The position numbers and the translations under genes were made by a program. DNA of 64,000 bases, taken from Camarhynchus parvulus (taxonomy: Eukaryota > Chordata > Aves > Passeriformes > Thraupidae). The notes under the pieces are model-generated. The model ran no database searches, was not told the DNA's origin, and worked only from the letters and a program-made list of their open reading frames with translations. This document shows, in pieces, positions 49,801 to 63,712 of the stretch (position 1 is its first letter; every line of letters starts with the position of its first letter). The DNA lies in NCBI RefSeq assembly GCF_901933205.1, contig NC_044601.1:33270352-33334351 (forward strand). The letters run 5' to 3'.

Positions 49801-51461
49801 AATTTAAAAGGCTGTCACTTGATGACCTGTAGTGGAATTGTCCCTGATTTCAGGAAGGCTGATCTCAGCCAAACCAGTCAAACCCCCTTGCAGGCAAAGG
49901 CTCACGTGTGGAAGGGATCAACTACAACAACTTGGTACTGCTCTTCAGATTGGCAACAGACTGAGGACGAAAAGAAATTCTGAATAAAGTCAGATACTCA
50001 CTTAAAAAGAGCTGTCACAGTAGCTGAGGCAAGAGCCCTGCCCTCCCCTTCCAGCTCCTCACCCCACCCTCACTTAGCAGGAACACGGTAAATTCAGAGG
50101 AGATACACAGCAACTAATCAATGAAAACAAATCAGTCATGTTTTCTGAAAAGATTACTTTTTGGGTAGTAAAAATGTATTCAAAATTAGACTTCATGTAA
50201 ACCTGTAGGATAACCTCGGTCACCTTTTTTGCACGCTGAGAATTGCTGACATGCACGGCACAACAGCACTGTCCCCTTTACTAGCACAGTACAGTCCATA
50301 TCTTCTGCGTGAGGAATATGTTAGAGGGGGCACTGTATATTTATTTAGAGTTCAGTTCAACTACGTGCCTTTGAACAGGTTCAGTTTGTTTTAATTGTTG
50401 AATCAGTGAGATGGATTATTTTTTGAGAAGGCTAATTATCTCCTCTTACGCTGTTATTTTAATAACATAAGACCAACAAAGAAAATTAAAACAAATGTTA
50501 CACATAGATTGCTTATCTTCATGTGACTAGCCAATAAAAAAATGAAGTCAATCATGTGTCTAAGAAACACAATTGTTATTTTTACATGCATTTAAACAAG
50601 CCATTTTGAAAATAGCAATTTTAAATCTGGAATTGCTAATGAACTATTTCTCTTAATAATTTATAACTGGCATGTTTTTAGGTTTCATTCTTGGTGGAAG
50701 TCTAATTAAATGTATAACACATTTCTAGTTTTAGTCCTTTCTAATTAAAAGGTTAATGATAATTTCTATAGCGTTTTTTAACAGTAAAAAATGTGAAGGA
50801 AGCAGGAGAAAATAAACAATTCCATGCAATTCATTAACCTCATTCTACAGAACTGAACAAAATCTAAAGCAACACAAAATACTTCTTCAGTGCTCTACAG
50901 TATAACAGCCATAATCACACAACTTTTTTCCTTTGCTTTTTGGCAGATCAATATAGTAAAACTTGTGAGTAAACAACATAAACAAATAGCAACTCTTACA
51001 GTAATGATAATTGCCAAATCAAAATGAGACCTCTGAGATATTCAAAGCTCACACTTACTGTTGCTTTTGGCTCCTACAGCCAAACAAAGCAGGATTAGCT
51101 CACAAGTTATTTACTTCTCAATAAAGCAAACCCATGCATGCATTGCAAGCATCATACACCAGTTACCTACCTGTTCAGATGCAGACCTGTGCACCAAAAC
51201 CAACAGCCACAGATATTTTGAGAAGCCCCAGGATTATTTAGAGGGTAGTGGAGGAGCCAGCACATGATGAGAAACTGTTAAGTTGCAGCACAATGAGCAC
51301 TCAACACAGAGCCACCCCTGCCCTCCACAGTGCCCAGGTGAGGTCAGGTCAGAGCACATCACAGACAGCCGCTGCCCGTGGGTGTGCTTGCAGAAAAGCT
51401 CTCAGCAAGCAACTTATGGGCCATGCCTGAGCCCAATAGCCTCAGCCCCCTAGCCAGTCAC
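46810..51461. other. AT-rich unique sequence, no gene seen
   Basis: No gene recognised. Oligo-T or oligo-A runs are scattered through it. The stretch 50380-50780, with many ATTA and TAATTA cores, has the texture of conserved regulatory DNA, which is inference only. The segment 51250-51460 is GC-richer and unclassified, directly beside the CR1 piece. Confidence 0.45.
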
Positions 51462-52430
51462 AGGAGGAGGTCAGGTGGCACTTGCCTTTCCTAAACCCAC
51501 ACCGGCTGGGCCAGCATTTGTCCTGACCCCCTGGCTGTCCTGTAAGTGCTGCCTGATGTCACTCCAGATAATCTATTACAGAAATGTCCCCAGCACTGAG
51601 GTCAGGCTGACAGGCCTGTATTCCCTGGATCCTCCTTCCAGCCCTTCCTGTAGATGGGCACCACAGTGACCAGCCTCAAGGTGTCTGGGGCCTCCCTGGT
51701 TAACCAGGACAGAAGATAAATGATGGTGACTGGCTGGGTGAGCTCTTCTTCCCTTCTCTAGGTACTTGGAGAATCCCATCCAGTCCCATTCACTTGTGAG
51801 TGTTCAAGGGGCACAGCAAGCCATTGACTGCTTCCTCCTGGACTGCACGGGGTCTGCTCTGCTCCCCATGCCTGTCTGCCAGCTCGGGGGGCTGGCTGCC
51901 CTGAGGATAACTGGGCTTTCTGTTAGTAACTGAGACAAAGATGGCATCAAGCAAGGCAGCCTTTTCTTCGTTCTTATTGACAATACTGCCCCTGCACCCC
52001 TGTGTCTGATAAATGATGATTTTCCTTGTACCTCTTCTCTTTGTTAATGTATTTCTAAACACATTTTATTATCTTTCACAGCAGAAGTCAGACTGAGTTC
52101 TAGCTGAGCTGTCACATTTCTAATTTTCTCTTTACATGACCTAGCAATATCCTTACACTCACTCTGAGTTTCTTGCCCCATCTTCCAGACTTCATAAAAA
52201 CTCTTTTTTTCCCCCTGAATTACGCTGGAAGTTTCCTGTTCAGCCAGGATCTTCCTCACTGACATACCTATTAGCAGCTAGGGATGGCTTGCTCTTGCAC
52301 CTTTAGGATTTTCTTCCTATGTTCAACCTTCCTGAAACCTTTTGTTATTAAATGCTATTTCCCATGGGACTCTCTGAAGCAGTGCCCTGAACAGGTCAAG
52401 ATCCTAAAATTCTTTTCCCCCTTTTAGACA
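51462..52430 (-). pseudogene. CR1 LINE ORF2 internal fragment (endonuclease end to reverse transcriptase)
   Basis: Read on the minus strand from about 52430 downward, decayed CR1 ORF2 is recognisable in family order. First comes an ILKVQEQAIPS-like stretch near 52300. Next is a block around 52070-52260 with KKSFYEVWKMGQETQ and AQLELSLTSAVKDNK, then EEKAALLDAIFVSVTN. After that come LNTHK, EYRPVSLTSVLG (51588-51623), and GFRKGK (51481-51498) just before homology stops at about 51462. These are the linker and the first reverse-transcriptase motifs. Several stops and frame changes make it non-functional. The catalytic (F/Y)ADD region and the 3' tail are missing. The 100 bases beyond 52430 may also be CR1, but less clearly. 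Confidence 0.87.
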
Positions 52431-52534
52431 GGTGGATCCCATCTGTGTCAAGCAGGCCTGGCTGCCCTATGGTCAAAAAAGACAGAATTCTGGCAATGGC
52501 TTTAAACCACAAGTTGATTAAGTGGGGTTTCCTG

Positions 52535-52617
52535 TTATATATAACACGTATATCTATACCTCTATATCTCTATAAATATAGTTATATCTCTGTAGATACA
52601 GATATATAGATATAAAA
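52535..52617. repeat. Degenerate TATCTA/TAGATA-rich tract
   Basis: Interleaved TATATCTCTATA and GATATATAGATATA words form a decayed AT-rich microsatellite with partial inverted symmetry. Confidence 0.75.
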
Positions 52618-55600
52618 CAGACTAAACAAATGTAGGAGATGCCTTCAGAGCTCAGAGAGTTTACTACAACACACTTTCCAAGGTAATTGAGGTTATTCTG
52701 TCTGGAAAGCAAAATAGAGTCAGATTCCTAGATGTGAGTTATTAGAGCTGTAGATGGTAAATTAGTAACATACCCTCCTACTGACTCAATGGGCAGCGTG
52801 GCAAAATGTTAAAAAAAAACCACGCAGAAGCAATTTTAGATTAATCACTTTAAAAGGTGTATGCCTTTCTGCTGTGTTGTAGGTAAATCAATGGCAGTTT
52901 CAATCATAATTGCTATTCTCACAAACCAGATGTTTGTACCAATATCTCTTCCAAAACTGCCGTTACAGCTCCTCAGCAATCCACCCACCCCATCCTTCTA
53001 CAGAATAATACATGTTTTAAATAAAAAATCATGGTACTGGAAAGGAGTAGCACTATTTAACATCAGTATCTGTTTGCTTATTTTTTTGCTTCTGAGACAG
53101 GTGCTTAGACTAAGGAGTAGTCTAATATTGTTTCTGCAAAACAGCAAATAGAAGTTGTCCAAGAAAATAGAAGGCTGCCTTCCCTCCAGGTTCCAAGCCG
53201 TACAGATCAACGACTATTATAGAGAACTGAAATCCCAACCATATTCGTTCAGCTGTAGCCCACAGAACCTTGGCACGCTTGTTTTCACTGAAATGATAAA
53301 ATTATCATTTAGATCTGAACTGCTAATATTTTCCACAGCTTAGATGCTTGAATCTATCTTTTCCATCCACCAGAGATCAATCATTTAGGATTAACAAAGT
53401 CTCTGAAGTGTGTGGGGGAGTATATATATATATTTTTAATGAAAGAAAAGAAATCTTTTGAAAGACAGAATTAAGCCTAGACATTTGAAAAATTCAATGA
53501 TGTTAACACATGCCTTATTCAAAAAAAATTGTAAAAGCAATCAGCTAGGAGACAGAAATTGTTCTTGTTTCTTCAGTTTGAAGGGATTTAATTCTACGTC
53601 CCATCTCTATAACATTGTCATTTTCAGGGTTTGGGATAATCAAAACCCACTCCTTCTTTTTGAATCTGCGGCATACTAAAAGACAGAAGTTAAAATTCAT
53701 GAGGCCAAAAAAGTATTAAGGAAAATTACTGGAATCTTTCATTTAAGGCAATCAGCTGGGAAAGAAGATGTCTCAGTTTTGATTTCTGTTTTCAGGCTTA
53801 TACAAAATTTGCAGTAATACACAGGAAGACTGGATCTATTTAAGTATAGGCGGCATAAAACTTTCACTGCTAACTTACCTCTCCCACTAGAACCTGCACT
53901 TTTGAATACAGATTAAAGTCTTTATCAAAACAGATAGCTGAAATGTTGATGGGTGTGATTGACAAGCTCCAATTCTCAGTACCAGCCAAATGCCCACAGA
54001 AGTGCAGGGAAGTGCAGAAGAGCTGAGCCAGCGCAGATGCTGCTTCTCTGTGTACTCTCCCAGCCTTCAACTACTCTTAGTCAGTGGTAGGGTACAGTTT
54101 CTATGTCTTCATTAATTATGAAAATAGCTCCTAAAATTAAAATCTGTTAAGTTTAGGTACCTAAATCCTTCTTTGACTCTTGTCCTAACTACCCAGCTTG
54201 GTCGATCTGTATTAGCAAGTCAGCGCGTGGGTAGGCTGTTATTTTTGGTGTGAATTATTTTTAGGTGGGATGCTCTGGAGTATTCCAGGGGTGAGCCTCA
54301 AGAAGTTGTGCTTTGCAGGCTGGAGCTTTCCACATAAGACATCAATGAGAAGGCTAGAGATGCAGTGTGGATGTGCACTTAGTGCTCTGCACATCCACAT
54401 CACATATTTAGGATCAGAAAACATGAACATCACTGCTGGGAAAGATGGTGTGAATGTGTCCTTCTGTGCACCACTCCAAATGCAAGTGCACCTACTGAGA
54501 GTGTTCATGGTCTACTCATATACACCCCTTTAAAAACCCCACCTATAAAATCCATTTTGTCTCTATAATCCACACAGACAGTGACCTTTGAACAGAGGAA
54601 TTACAAGAGGCGAGGGAAAAGAGAAGTTCAATGAATCACTGTAAGAGCTATAATTGCAGAAAAGGCTAAGCTTAAAAAAAAGAATGTAATTAATCAGAAG
54701 ATCCTTTTCAATTAAAATTTAAATATTAGACTACAGAGAGAGAAAGTGTTCTGGGAAAGGCATTTTTAGAGTTATGTGAGGACTAAGTCATCTGCAGATT
54801 CAGACAATCCATGAGTAACTTGAATTATCTTATTTCAGAAAAGGCTAAAAAATAGGAGAATACTTCCAGATTTCGTATTGATCAGGAAATACTAAGAGTC
54901 TGTTCACTTTAAGGTCTTCTCTGGTTAAATGTTGCTCACTGTAAACAAGTGCTCTAGCTAGTGGGGGTAGAAATAAGCATGTGATTGTGGGCTGAGTCAT
55001 AAAAATGAGTCAATGGGAACTCATTTTACCTTTGGCTCAGCTAGGGTTACTCACTGAGCACCAATCCCAAGATAAATTAAACACAGCTATCTCAAACATC
55101 CCTCGGGATAATAAGATATGGTGTTCATAAAACACCACATTAGCAGCATTTATCTTCTGATGTGCTTTCAAAAGGACCTGATATAACTCAGTCCCATTGT
55201 CCCTTGGCATTTGCAATAAGTTATGTTAATGGAATAAACCGAACTAACAGTTCAGTTCCCATACTAATATTTGTCCAACAATTATCTAACATGTTCCAAA
55301 ATATTCTCTATTTCAGAGACTTCTGTTCTTTCAGTCTTCCTCCTTAATGCCCAAACCAGAATGTATACACTACTTAAAAACAGTGCTTTCCCATCAGATA
55401 ACAGATAGACATTATCCCTCAATATTTCATATAATTAAGCATTAAAATGACCTTTGTCAGCATACTAGCTGGCACAACTTGTTCTTCAATGGTTTTGCTT
55501 TCTTGGGAGTTATTTTGAGGTCATAAGCATAGTGTGCCTTACAGTCAAACCTTTTCAATTAAAGTAACTAAAGAATCACCTCTCAAAAACCCATAATGAC

Positions 55601-58600
55601 CCTTCAATTTACCATCAGACTGTGTTGAAAAAACTAAATCCCATGAGGTGAGCTGGAGCACATAAGCCAGGCAATCATAGAACTGAAGAAATCCTATGTA
55701 GGTCAGTGGGTCAGAAGAGTAGGAGTAGTTGATTTTACATCTTGAAAAATAGAAACAGCCCCCCTCACCCCCCAAACCATAGTCTTTTGATACAGAGACA
55801 CAAAAAACACCTCATGCCAAGGAGTTAGCTGTTACATGGGAAGCCCGCAGAATGCAGTGTCTTTTGTTAACAAGCCTCAGAATACTTATGTCAGTAACTA
55901 ACAGCTAACACCTGAAAATTTGTATGTAATGTTGTAAGCAAGTATTTTTATGGAGTAATTAACCCCAAAAAGGTGCATTTCTCTTGGATCACTTCCATTT
56001 TTGTTTCTGCTTTCTTTATGCTGAAATCACAAGAAAAGCTTTGTCTCTGTAGCTTGAGAGAAAAATGCAGTGCTGCACAGTGCAGCTGTGCTACAATGAT
56101 GCTCTTTACACTGAGTAGGAAGAGAGATTAATCCAGGCAGCAAACCCAGCTTTTTCCTGCAGAGAGCTGAAAACCACAGAGTAAATGTGTACAGGTTCTT
56201 CTTCTCTTGCTTTCTCACCTCGCTTCTCCACTGAGAGGTACAAGAAACTTGCACATGTCCTGAAATAAGCTAGTCAAAGGCCTTTATGGACTGTAGCCCT
56301 TAATGTTTTAAAGGGTGCTGTAGATGTGAGGTATTTCCCTGAGCTCTCAGGAGAGATAGCATTTATCTGTCATAGATTGCATGAATGTATAAAAATAAAA
56401 GCTATAAATTGTGCCAGCCGGGGCTAGTGGGATCTGAAAATGTTAACCATATAAGAGACTTATCCTACACGGACAACTAGACAAGTTCATCTTCCCAGAA
56501 TATTATCTTTTACCACAATAACTGTTATGAAGGAGTAAATCCACATAACCTTTACAGGTGGGCATAATAATTGGTTTTCATGCCTTTGTCTGACTGCCCC
56601 CTCTCTCACTGTTCCCTAAGAGCAATAATTCAAGAGCAGGTACAGGGAGCTGAGAATGCACAGCACACCCCAAGTTACCTAAACGGACTAAACAGTGCTG
56701 CAGAAGTCCTAGTATAAGGTCCATGGGCTTAAAAAAATGTAACAGTCTTTCTGCAAATGGCAGTGTCTTCCAGCTATTCCAACATGTACACTTCTGTCAA
56801 CACTTGTCCTAAAAATACAGTATGTCTTATGAGCTTAATTTATGGCAGAGCATATTGGCTGTGTGGTTCATGGATCTCTTCTTCACAGCCACATCCCAGA
56901 TCAGCAATTCCAAGTTCAAATGAAGTGGAATTAATAACAAGTTTATAAGGATTGTTGTTTTCACACACATTTTAGGAGGCTGGTTTAAAAAGCCAGTCTG
57001 ATCAGTGTGACAGTGTGACCAGCCTATTTTGAGATTTTAAAAGTATTTGATTAAATTATATAAATCAAATAATTTCAACAAATCCATCTGTCCAAATACC
57101 AAGTTTGACATATGCTTTACACTGTGCTATCAATAACAATCTCTTTATCCAGGGTTCCTGCAGACACATAGTGCAATTTCCCTCTGTGATTCTGAAAAGA
57201 AGTGTTCAAGGACACTACTTTGAATATGGTGCTGAAATAACTCCTGCTTGACTTGCAATTTTTACTTCTGATGTATCTTTTCATGATGGTAATCCACAGG
57301 TCTGTTACTCAAGTCTGTAGTCTAAGCCACAGTGGTTGCTTTCAGCCATGGATCAGGACTCTGATCCTGGCCTGTTTCTGTGATGCTAACCCTGGGCATA
57401 GACCCCAAACAAGCTACCTGGATGTTGAGCTGTCATCTCTATGATATGTTCTAACATATGAGACAGTGATTCTGTGTAAAATTATTCTTTACATATTTAT
57501 GTGTCCTTACTCTCACTGCATTCATGAGCCTATATGGAAGATGTAATGGAATTTTCAGAAAATCAGTCATGGCTTTCAGTTTGCCAGCTTCTTTTATCTT
57601 CTGAAACATCCCCTGGTAGTTCAGACTAGGCCTTATCTGGAAAATACATATCCAATCGTTTACAGAGAGATGATTTATCTCACATTTAGGTCTTTACTTA
57701 TTACTGTTCTCCCACAGCTACTTTCCTGCCATTTGTTCTCATCAGAGAAATTTTAGCTCTGGATTTATTGTTCTAGTCCATGCTGTTCTTCCAAGCCTAC
57801 AGAAATAACCCAAGTCTGACTCCATCATATCCTCTCTGCTGGTGGCTGTGGTCCAACCCAGTGTAATGGAGTGAAGCAGCAAGCCCCAGAGAATTTTCTG
57901 TGGATTCCTTCCTCCACACAGGATTTTGTTTGTCTTTTGTCATTTTCCAAGTAATTCAGGAGACATCCCCAGAAGAATTTTGATGACATTTTCTTCTTTT
58001 CTAGGAAACTTAAAAGATCATCCATGCAACACATCTTTCTAAGAGACATCGGTTTTCGACTAAAGTAGAAAAGCATTCAAATTCTGATTACTTTCACAGA
58101 GTATGAAGGTGTTTTGAATGAATAAGAACAAGATCATTATAAATTAGCATTATTTTTCAGCACACTGATGCGAACTCTAGAAAATCTTGCCTTTGACTTA
58201 TTTCAAGCTCATAATTGATCCAGTTCACCTGCTAAAATTTTTGCAGAAGAAAATCATTCTGGAAGCACAAGCCAGACTAAATGTGTATATGGGTTCTATG
58301 CACCATACACTTCTGCATGGAGAGGCACCTCTTTCATACTTGGCTTCAGCCAGTCACAAATCTGAAGCCTGATAACACATCTTTTTCCCCAATAGACCCT
58401 ATTCAAGAAACCCTGTAAGTGCATTTCAATATGGAGTTTATAGACATTGAAGATAAAAAGTAAATAAGTTCTGAAATCCTACCTTGATCTCAATTTTATT
58501 TCAGTACCCAATTTTAAACCAAACTCAGATAGGAAAACGTTCACATCTGAACAAGTCAGAAGCCAGTTTTGACTATGAGACAAGAGTACCACTCAAGCAA

Positions 58601-59936
58601 AAATGGAACTCAAATGTAGTTAACAGTGGGCAAGAGAAAGCATAGAAAAAGATACCTGATTTACAATCCAAATCATTGCAAAACAAATCACATGGCATTT
58701 TTTAAAAAGCTGTTGTTTTACAATTGCAGTATATCTGCTAATGGACAGTCTGAACCAAAAAACAGGCATCACAAATTAAAATTCATTTTGTTACTAGTGC
58801 TTGTGGTAGTTCTTGTCATTCATTTTATGTTATAACAGAAGTTCCACAAACAAATTAGGTATTTTTTGAGTGCATGGGCTAAAGACTTTTACAATCCATT
58901 TTTGTAACTCTGCTTTTATACTGGACCTAAATAAAGCTAGTTTCACAGAGACAAATTTTCAGTGGAAATAAAGACCATAAACAACACAATTTAGGTTAAC
59001 ATAGTACAAGGTTAATAACTGACTACAGTTTGGAGACATTTGTTACAGAAACTGAATTGATACAAAAGATAAAAGGCAAGCTCTGGGGTAAATATTTATT
59101 CTTAACTGCATTCCAGAACACTTTTATCCCTGTGTGATAATTGTGTTTGAGATATTTACTGAAATATAATTCCCACTATTGCCACACCACTGTACCTAGC
59201 ATCATGAAAACCAATCAGTACTTGTGCAGTTAAATATAAAAGTATATATTTTCATTCATTCTTTGCAACTGCCCAAATACATATATATATATCTAACTTT
59301 TATTTCAGCGCAGCTTAAACCTTTTTGATGTACAAAGGGATATAGTGACATGCTATTTTCTTATCTGCTGTATTATTGTGTTAATTTGCTCACAGACAGC
59401 AGAAGTACATTTATTTAAACGGGTTTTTTTTTAAGTTGAAAACAAAATCTGAGATGAAACATGTCTAAACAACCTACTTTCAGTGTTAAGAGTGTGGATT
59501 TTTTTCTTTTCAGCTTATTTGAATTATACAGTTCCCTGTAGCAATTTGAAATGTGGGTGGAAAACAAGAGTTGCCTACGTTTTGCAGCCACCGCTGAGCC
59601 TAGTGTCCAGTTCTCACATACTGCCTCCACCCCACTGTCTCCTGAGAGTGCACGTGCTGGAGGTAAAGGAGCAGTTTGGTGAAAATCAACAAGATTGGTG
59701 CTGTACTTAGTCTGCTGGTGACTAGGGGGTCTTAGCTTCGCCTCCTCCATCCTGTGACCCACAACTTGCCTGCAGTATTCTGGCTACTTAAATTCATTTT
59801 TTGAAACAGTCTCTGATCTACAGATCCCACTATTTTATTCCATAACAATTTTTGGTCCGAATCTTCAACACTTGTGGTTGTCCAGCTGGACAAGCCATGC
59901 ATGCAGTGCACCTTTCCTCTGTTCTTTCACAGAGAC
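52618..59936. other. AT-rich unique sequence, no gene seen
   Basis: No supported gene or repeat family across about 7.3 kb. Open frames of up to 96 codons (52861-53151, 54239-54533, 57825-58076) have no recognisable domains. A short TATATA tract lies at about 53420-53432. Confidence 0.5.
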
Positions 59937-59970
59937 CTTTTGTCTTTATCTTGAAGGATAAAGACAAAAG
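59937..59970. repeat. Perfect 14-bp hairpin with 6-nt loop
   Basis: CTTTTGTCTTTATC (59937-59950) and GATAAAGACAAAAG (59957-59970) are exact reverse complements around TTGAAG. The stem is too short for a microRNA precursor. No gene context. Confidence 0.9.
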
Positions 59971-61091
59971 CTTCATGGCTGACTGGTCATGGTACTTCTG
60001 TTCTTATTTTCTCAGATATGTTAATTTCCTCTCTTGTTCCTCTATTTTCCCTTCCTCTCCCCTCTTTGGAAGAAAGAACCTTATTCCAACCACAGATTTT
60101 TAAGCAAATGACTACCTTACACATCTTGCTTTATTGCCACTTCATCTTCAAAAAAATGAAACACTATGCATGAAAAAAATCTATCTTCATTTGACACAAA
60201 ATTGAAAGAAAAGCACAAAATAAATAAAATAAAGGTATGCATAAAACAGTGATACCTATTTTTTTCAAATGATGTTTCCAAATTAAAAAATCACGGGAGT
60301 TGGACAACTCCGTCATCAATACCTCTAATTCATGTAGGCAGAATCCCAGTGCCTGCCTTTCCTTCACCTGGAATGTGAGCAGTTTGCTGGTCTGGTAGTG
60401 TTTTTCTCATTCTCAAGGATGTGTCTGTTAATTTCCTAAGAAATCACATAATGATCTAGCATTTTGCACATGCCTACTGAAATAGTATATGTGTTACTAG
60501 TGAAATGTACATCTTGGAGACACGGGATGATCAGGTATATCAACCCAGCCTCTGTGGAGCAGGTAAATTCACACTGTGTAACTGAGCACTACCTGCTGCC
60601 TGCACAGCAATTAGCTTTTATGCATCCTTATACCCTGCATGCATGTGGGTATTTACAAATCCATAAATACAGTTAGAGAAAAAATATCTCTGAGAGCCTG
60701 AGAGAGGCACAGCTACTCAGTTCCACATCCCTGGGTCCAACCAGCAGTGAGGAGACACATTCCCAGCAGGCAGATGTACACAGAGCACGTGTACATGCCA
60801 CATCCCTATGAATACACACACCCAGACGCATGAATCTAAAAGACACCCAGAGCACTCATATGGACACATAGTGTACTGAGGGCTTCATCCTGCTCCCCTC
60901 TCATTCTAAAATCTCATAATAAATCCTACTTTACCCCAAAATGCATTCCCCCTGCATCCACAATTCATCCCCCATTCACGGGCAGCAATATACCCCCCAC
61001 TCTGAAGTGTGATGTGGAGGCTGCTCACAGTGACTTGTGGGGACTCAGGGGTGTTTTATCACATAACCTACCATACATGTCTGAGGAAAAT
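59971..61091. other. Unique sequence, no gene seen
   Basis: No recognisable gene. Pyrimidine-rich patches lie at 60030-60065 and C-rich patches at 60890-61000. Confidence 0.5.
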
Positions 61092-61188
61092 AAAAAAAAA
61101 AAAAAAAATAATATTTTTGTATGTGTGTTTGTGTACGTGGGTGCGTATATATGCATACACACATAGAGTCACGCACACATACATGTGG
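61092..61188. repeat. Poly(A) run followed by GT/CA low-complexity tract
   Basis: Seventeen A at 61092-61108 are followed by GTATGTGTGTTTGTGTAC and, after a TATATATGCATA centre, by CACACA and CACGCACACATACATG. The tract is partly self-complementary, so it can fold back. Nothing upstream resembles a retrocopy. Confidence 0.8.
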
Positions 61189-63107
61189 CTGCATTATTTC
61201 TTATCCTTTTCATGTACTTCAGAGTTCACATGCTGCAAAGTGTTAGATACCACACGATACTTGTTATGGTGCTCAGCCAGAGCTTGGTCCATCCTCCTTG
61301 ACCCAAAGTCTATGTGAGAACAAAGTCTAATCAGACAGCACACAAGCAATCTGGTCTCAGGCCAGTAGTGCCTCTTGAATTAATCTCTCAATTGTTATCA
61401 AAGGACATGCCAAAATGGATCACTGTGTCCCCTGATGCCTTAGTTCTTCCTTTTTCTGCTTGTAAATTTCTATACATCACAGGAAAAGGTAGAGATCAAG
61501 AGCCCTGGAAGGTTTAAAGAGGGACAGAACACTACCACTACTAGAAACACTATGCAGGCTTGGGGAAAATGTTTGAAACAAAATCAAACCACATGATTCA
61601 TAATGCATTATGTAAGTAAGAAAGATGAATTGGTGACACGAGGTTGAATAAACATGCAGATTCTCTCACATCTAAATATGGAATTTTGCACCTCCCTCCT
61701 AGACTATCTAGAATTGGCATCTGTTTGGAGGAGAATACAGAACAGATGTGATGCCGTGTGGCTAGACATGTGTTAATGTTATGTAGAAGTAGAAAAATAC
61801 AACTTCATTTCTAAAATTTGGTAATGAGTTAATCAATGAAGCAAGTTAGGGAATTCTATAGGACTTAAAATAAGCCTAATATTAAAAAAAAAAAAGAAAT
61901 TTAGGGCAAAGTGCTAGGTTTTATTTTATTTCTTTTGATTGAATTTATTTACTTCTTTTGTGAGCATCTCTGCCATTTGATTATATTTTTACAGGATTCT
62001 GAATTCCTGGCATACTGTTAAGTTGTCATGTTTGCAAACAGATGTGTACCCACACTGACCCAGAAATGCTGGCATAGGTCTGTGCTGCCTCGGGCTGTTG
62101 AGCTTAGTGCTGCTTCTCTCCACGTCATCACATGCTTCCACCCGTCACGTGTTCCACTGTTTCCACCTTATACTGCAAGGTGATGTGAAAAGCAAACTTT
62201 AAAGATGCATTTTTGAAGCAGAGTTTTTTCTTGTCTCACAGTTCCTATCAACTCGTATTCTACTCTAATATTCAGAAAAAACCAAGTCTCTTGCTAGATT
62301 ATTTACAGCCAGTTGTAGTCCCCTGTGGAACTAAGACAAAGGAGCTATTTTTAATACTTCCAAAAAAAGTGATATTGAACAAAAAAAAATCACAGTTAAA
62401 CTGGTACTTGAATAGCTTATGGATAAATCTTTTCTGATATCTGTTTCATCAGAAGCTGAAGCAATCATTCAAAATCACCGACATTTTTGCACAAAAGATT
62501 GTTTTTTGCCACAGATTTTCTTGATTATGTGAATCATGATTAACATTCTTCTCTGTTGTCTATACCATACACAGAATTTTGCAGCATGCACCCACATACA
62601 GTATTTCTTAGAAAGATGAGCCTATGAAGAACATACAGTTGCCATAGCAACATTTTTGTATTCTGAAAAGCTATCATACTACATTTCTTCATCCTAAGCT
62701 TTTGTAGACTGCAAATGCCATCTTTCCTCATTCAAGCTGTCAGTTAATCTCTCAAGATTCATTCAGGATTACTTTAATTTTGTGATTAAATCCCTCGACA
62801 TTAAATTATGGGCAGTTCTACTGCTATTGTAAGAGAATTTGTGGTTAACTGAAAAATAATGCAAGTGTTCATAGGCTTGAAAAGAAATAAAAAGTTACAG
62901 TTTATACAATATAGATGACAGATTGATCAAAGTGATACACGTACACAGATACTACAAGATACAGCTGTATTGTAGTGACACATACATATTCTGCCAGGGA
63001 AACCCTTAATAAAGAGACTTTGGCTTTATTTAAACCAGCTATGCAAAATCAGTATAGAGGAGAAAAGAATAAGGTGATTTGCTTGCATTCACACACAATG
63101 ATATTAT
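61189..63107. other. AT-rich unique sequence, no gene seen
   Basis: No gene or repeat family recognised. Confidence 0.5.
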
Positions 63108-63712
63108 AAAATCATAGAATGGCCTGGGTTGGAAGAGACAAGTCATTGAGTTCCAGCTGTGGACAGGGATACCTTCCATTGGAACTGGTTGTTCAGAGAC
63201 CTATCCAATTTACTCTTGAACACTTTCAGGAATGGGACATCCACAACTTTTCTGAGGAAAATGTTCCAGTGCCTCATTAAAGAATCTATTCTTTTATCTA
63301 TTCTTAACATCCTAATCTTATAATCTTTCAGTTAATGCCATTCCCCTTGTCCCATCACTACCTTTGGAGGGCCTTTGAAAAAGCCCCTCTCTAACTTTCC
63401 TGTAGGTGTCCTTCAGGTAGACTGAAGACTGTTATAAAGTGTCCCCAGCAGAAGTGACTGAACAGCCCCACCTCTCTCCACCTTTCCTCACAGGAGAGGT
63501 TCTTCATCCCTTGATCAGCTTCACGGCCCTCCTCTGAGCTCATGGCAACAGTTCCATGTCTCAACCCACTCTCTGCTCAGCCTGTGTTGTGTTTGGGATT
63601 GCCCTGACCCAGGTGCAATGCCATTATTGAACTTCATGAGTTTCTTGCAGGCTTACCTCCCAAGCCTCTCGAGGTCCCTCTGGATGCATCCCTTCCCTCC
63701 AGTGTGTCAATA
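63108..63712 (-). mobile_element. CR1 LINE 3' segment, about 600 bp
   Basis: The most complete CR1 3' region in the window. The tail AAAATCATAGAATGGCC is on the left, followed by GGGTTGGAAGAGACAAG, CCACAACTTTTCTGAGG, CCCTTGTCCCATCACTACC and TCCTCACAGGAGAGG. GGCCCTCCTCTGAGC, CAGCCTGTGTTGTGTTTGG, CCTGACCCAGGTGCAATGCC and CTCGAGGTCCCTCTGGATGC complete it. Blocks are in family order, so no large deletion is evident. Minus orientation, 5'-truncated near 63712. The low number of gaps suggests a younger copy than the one at 2331. Confidence 0.95.
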
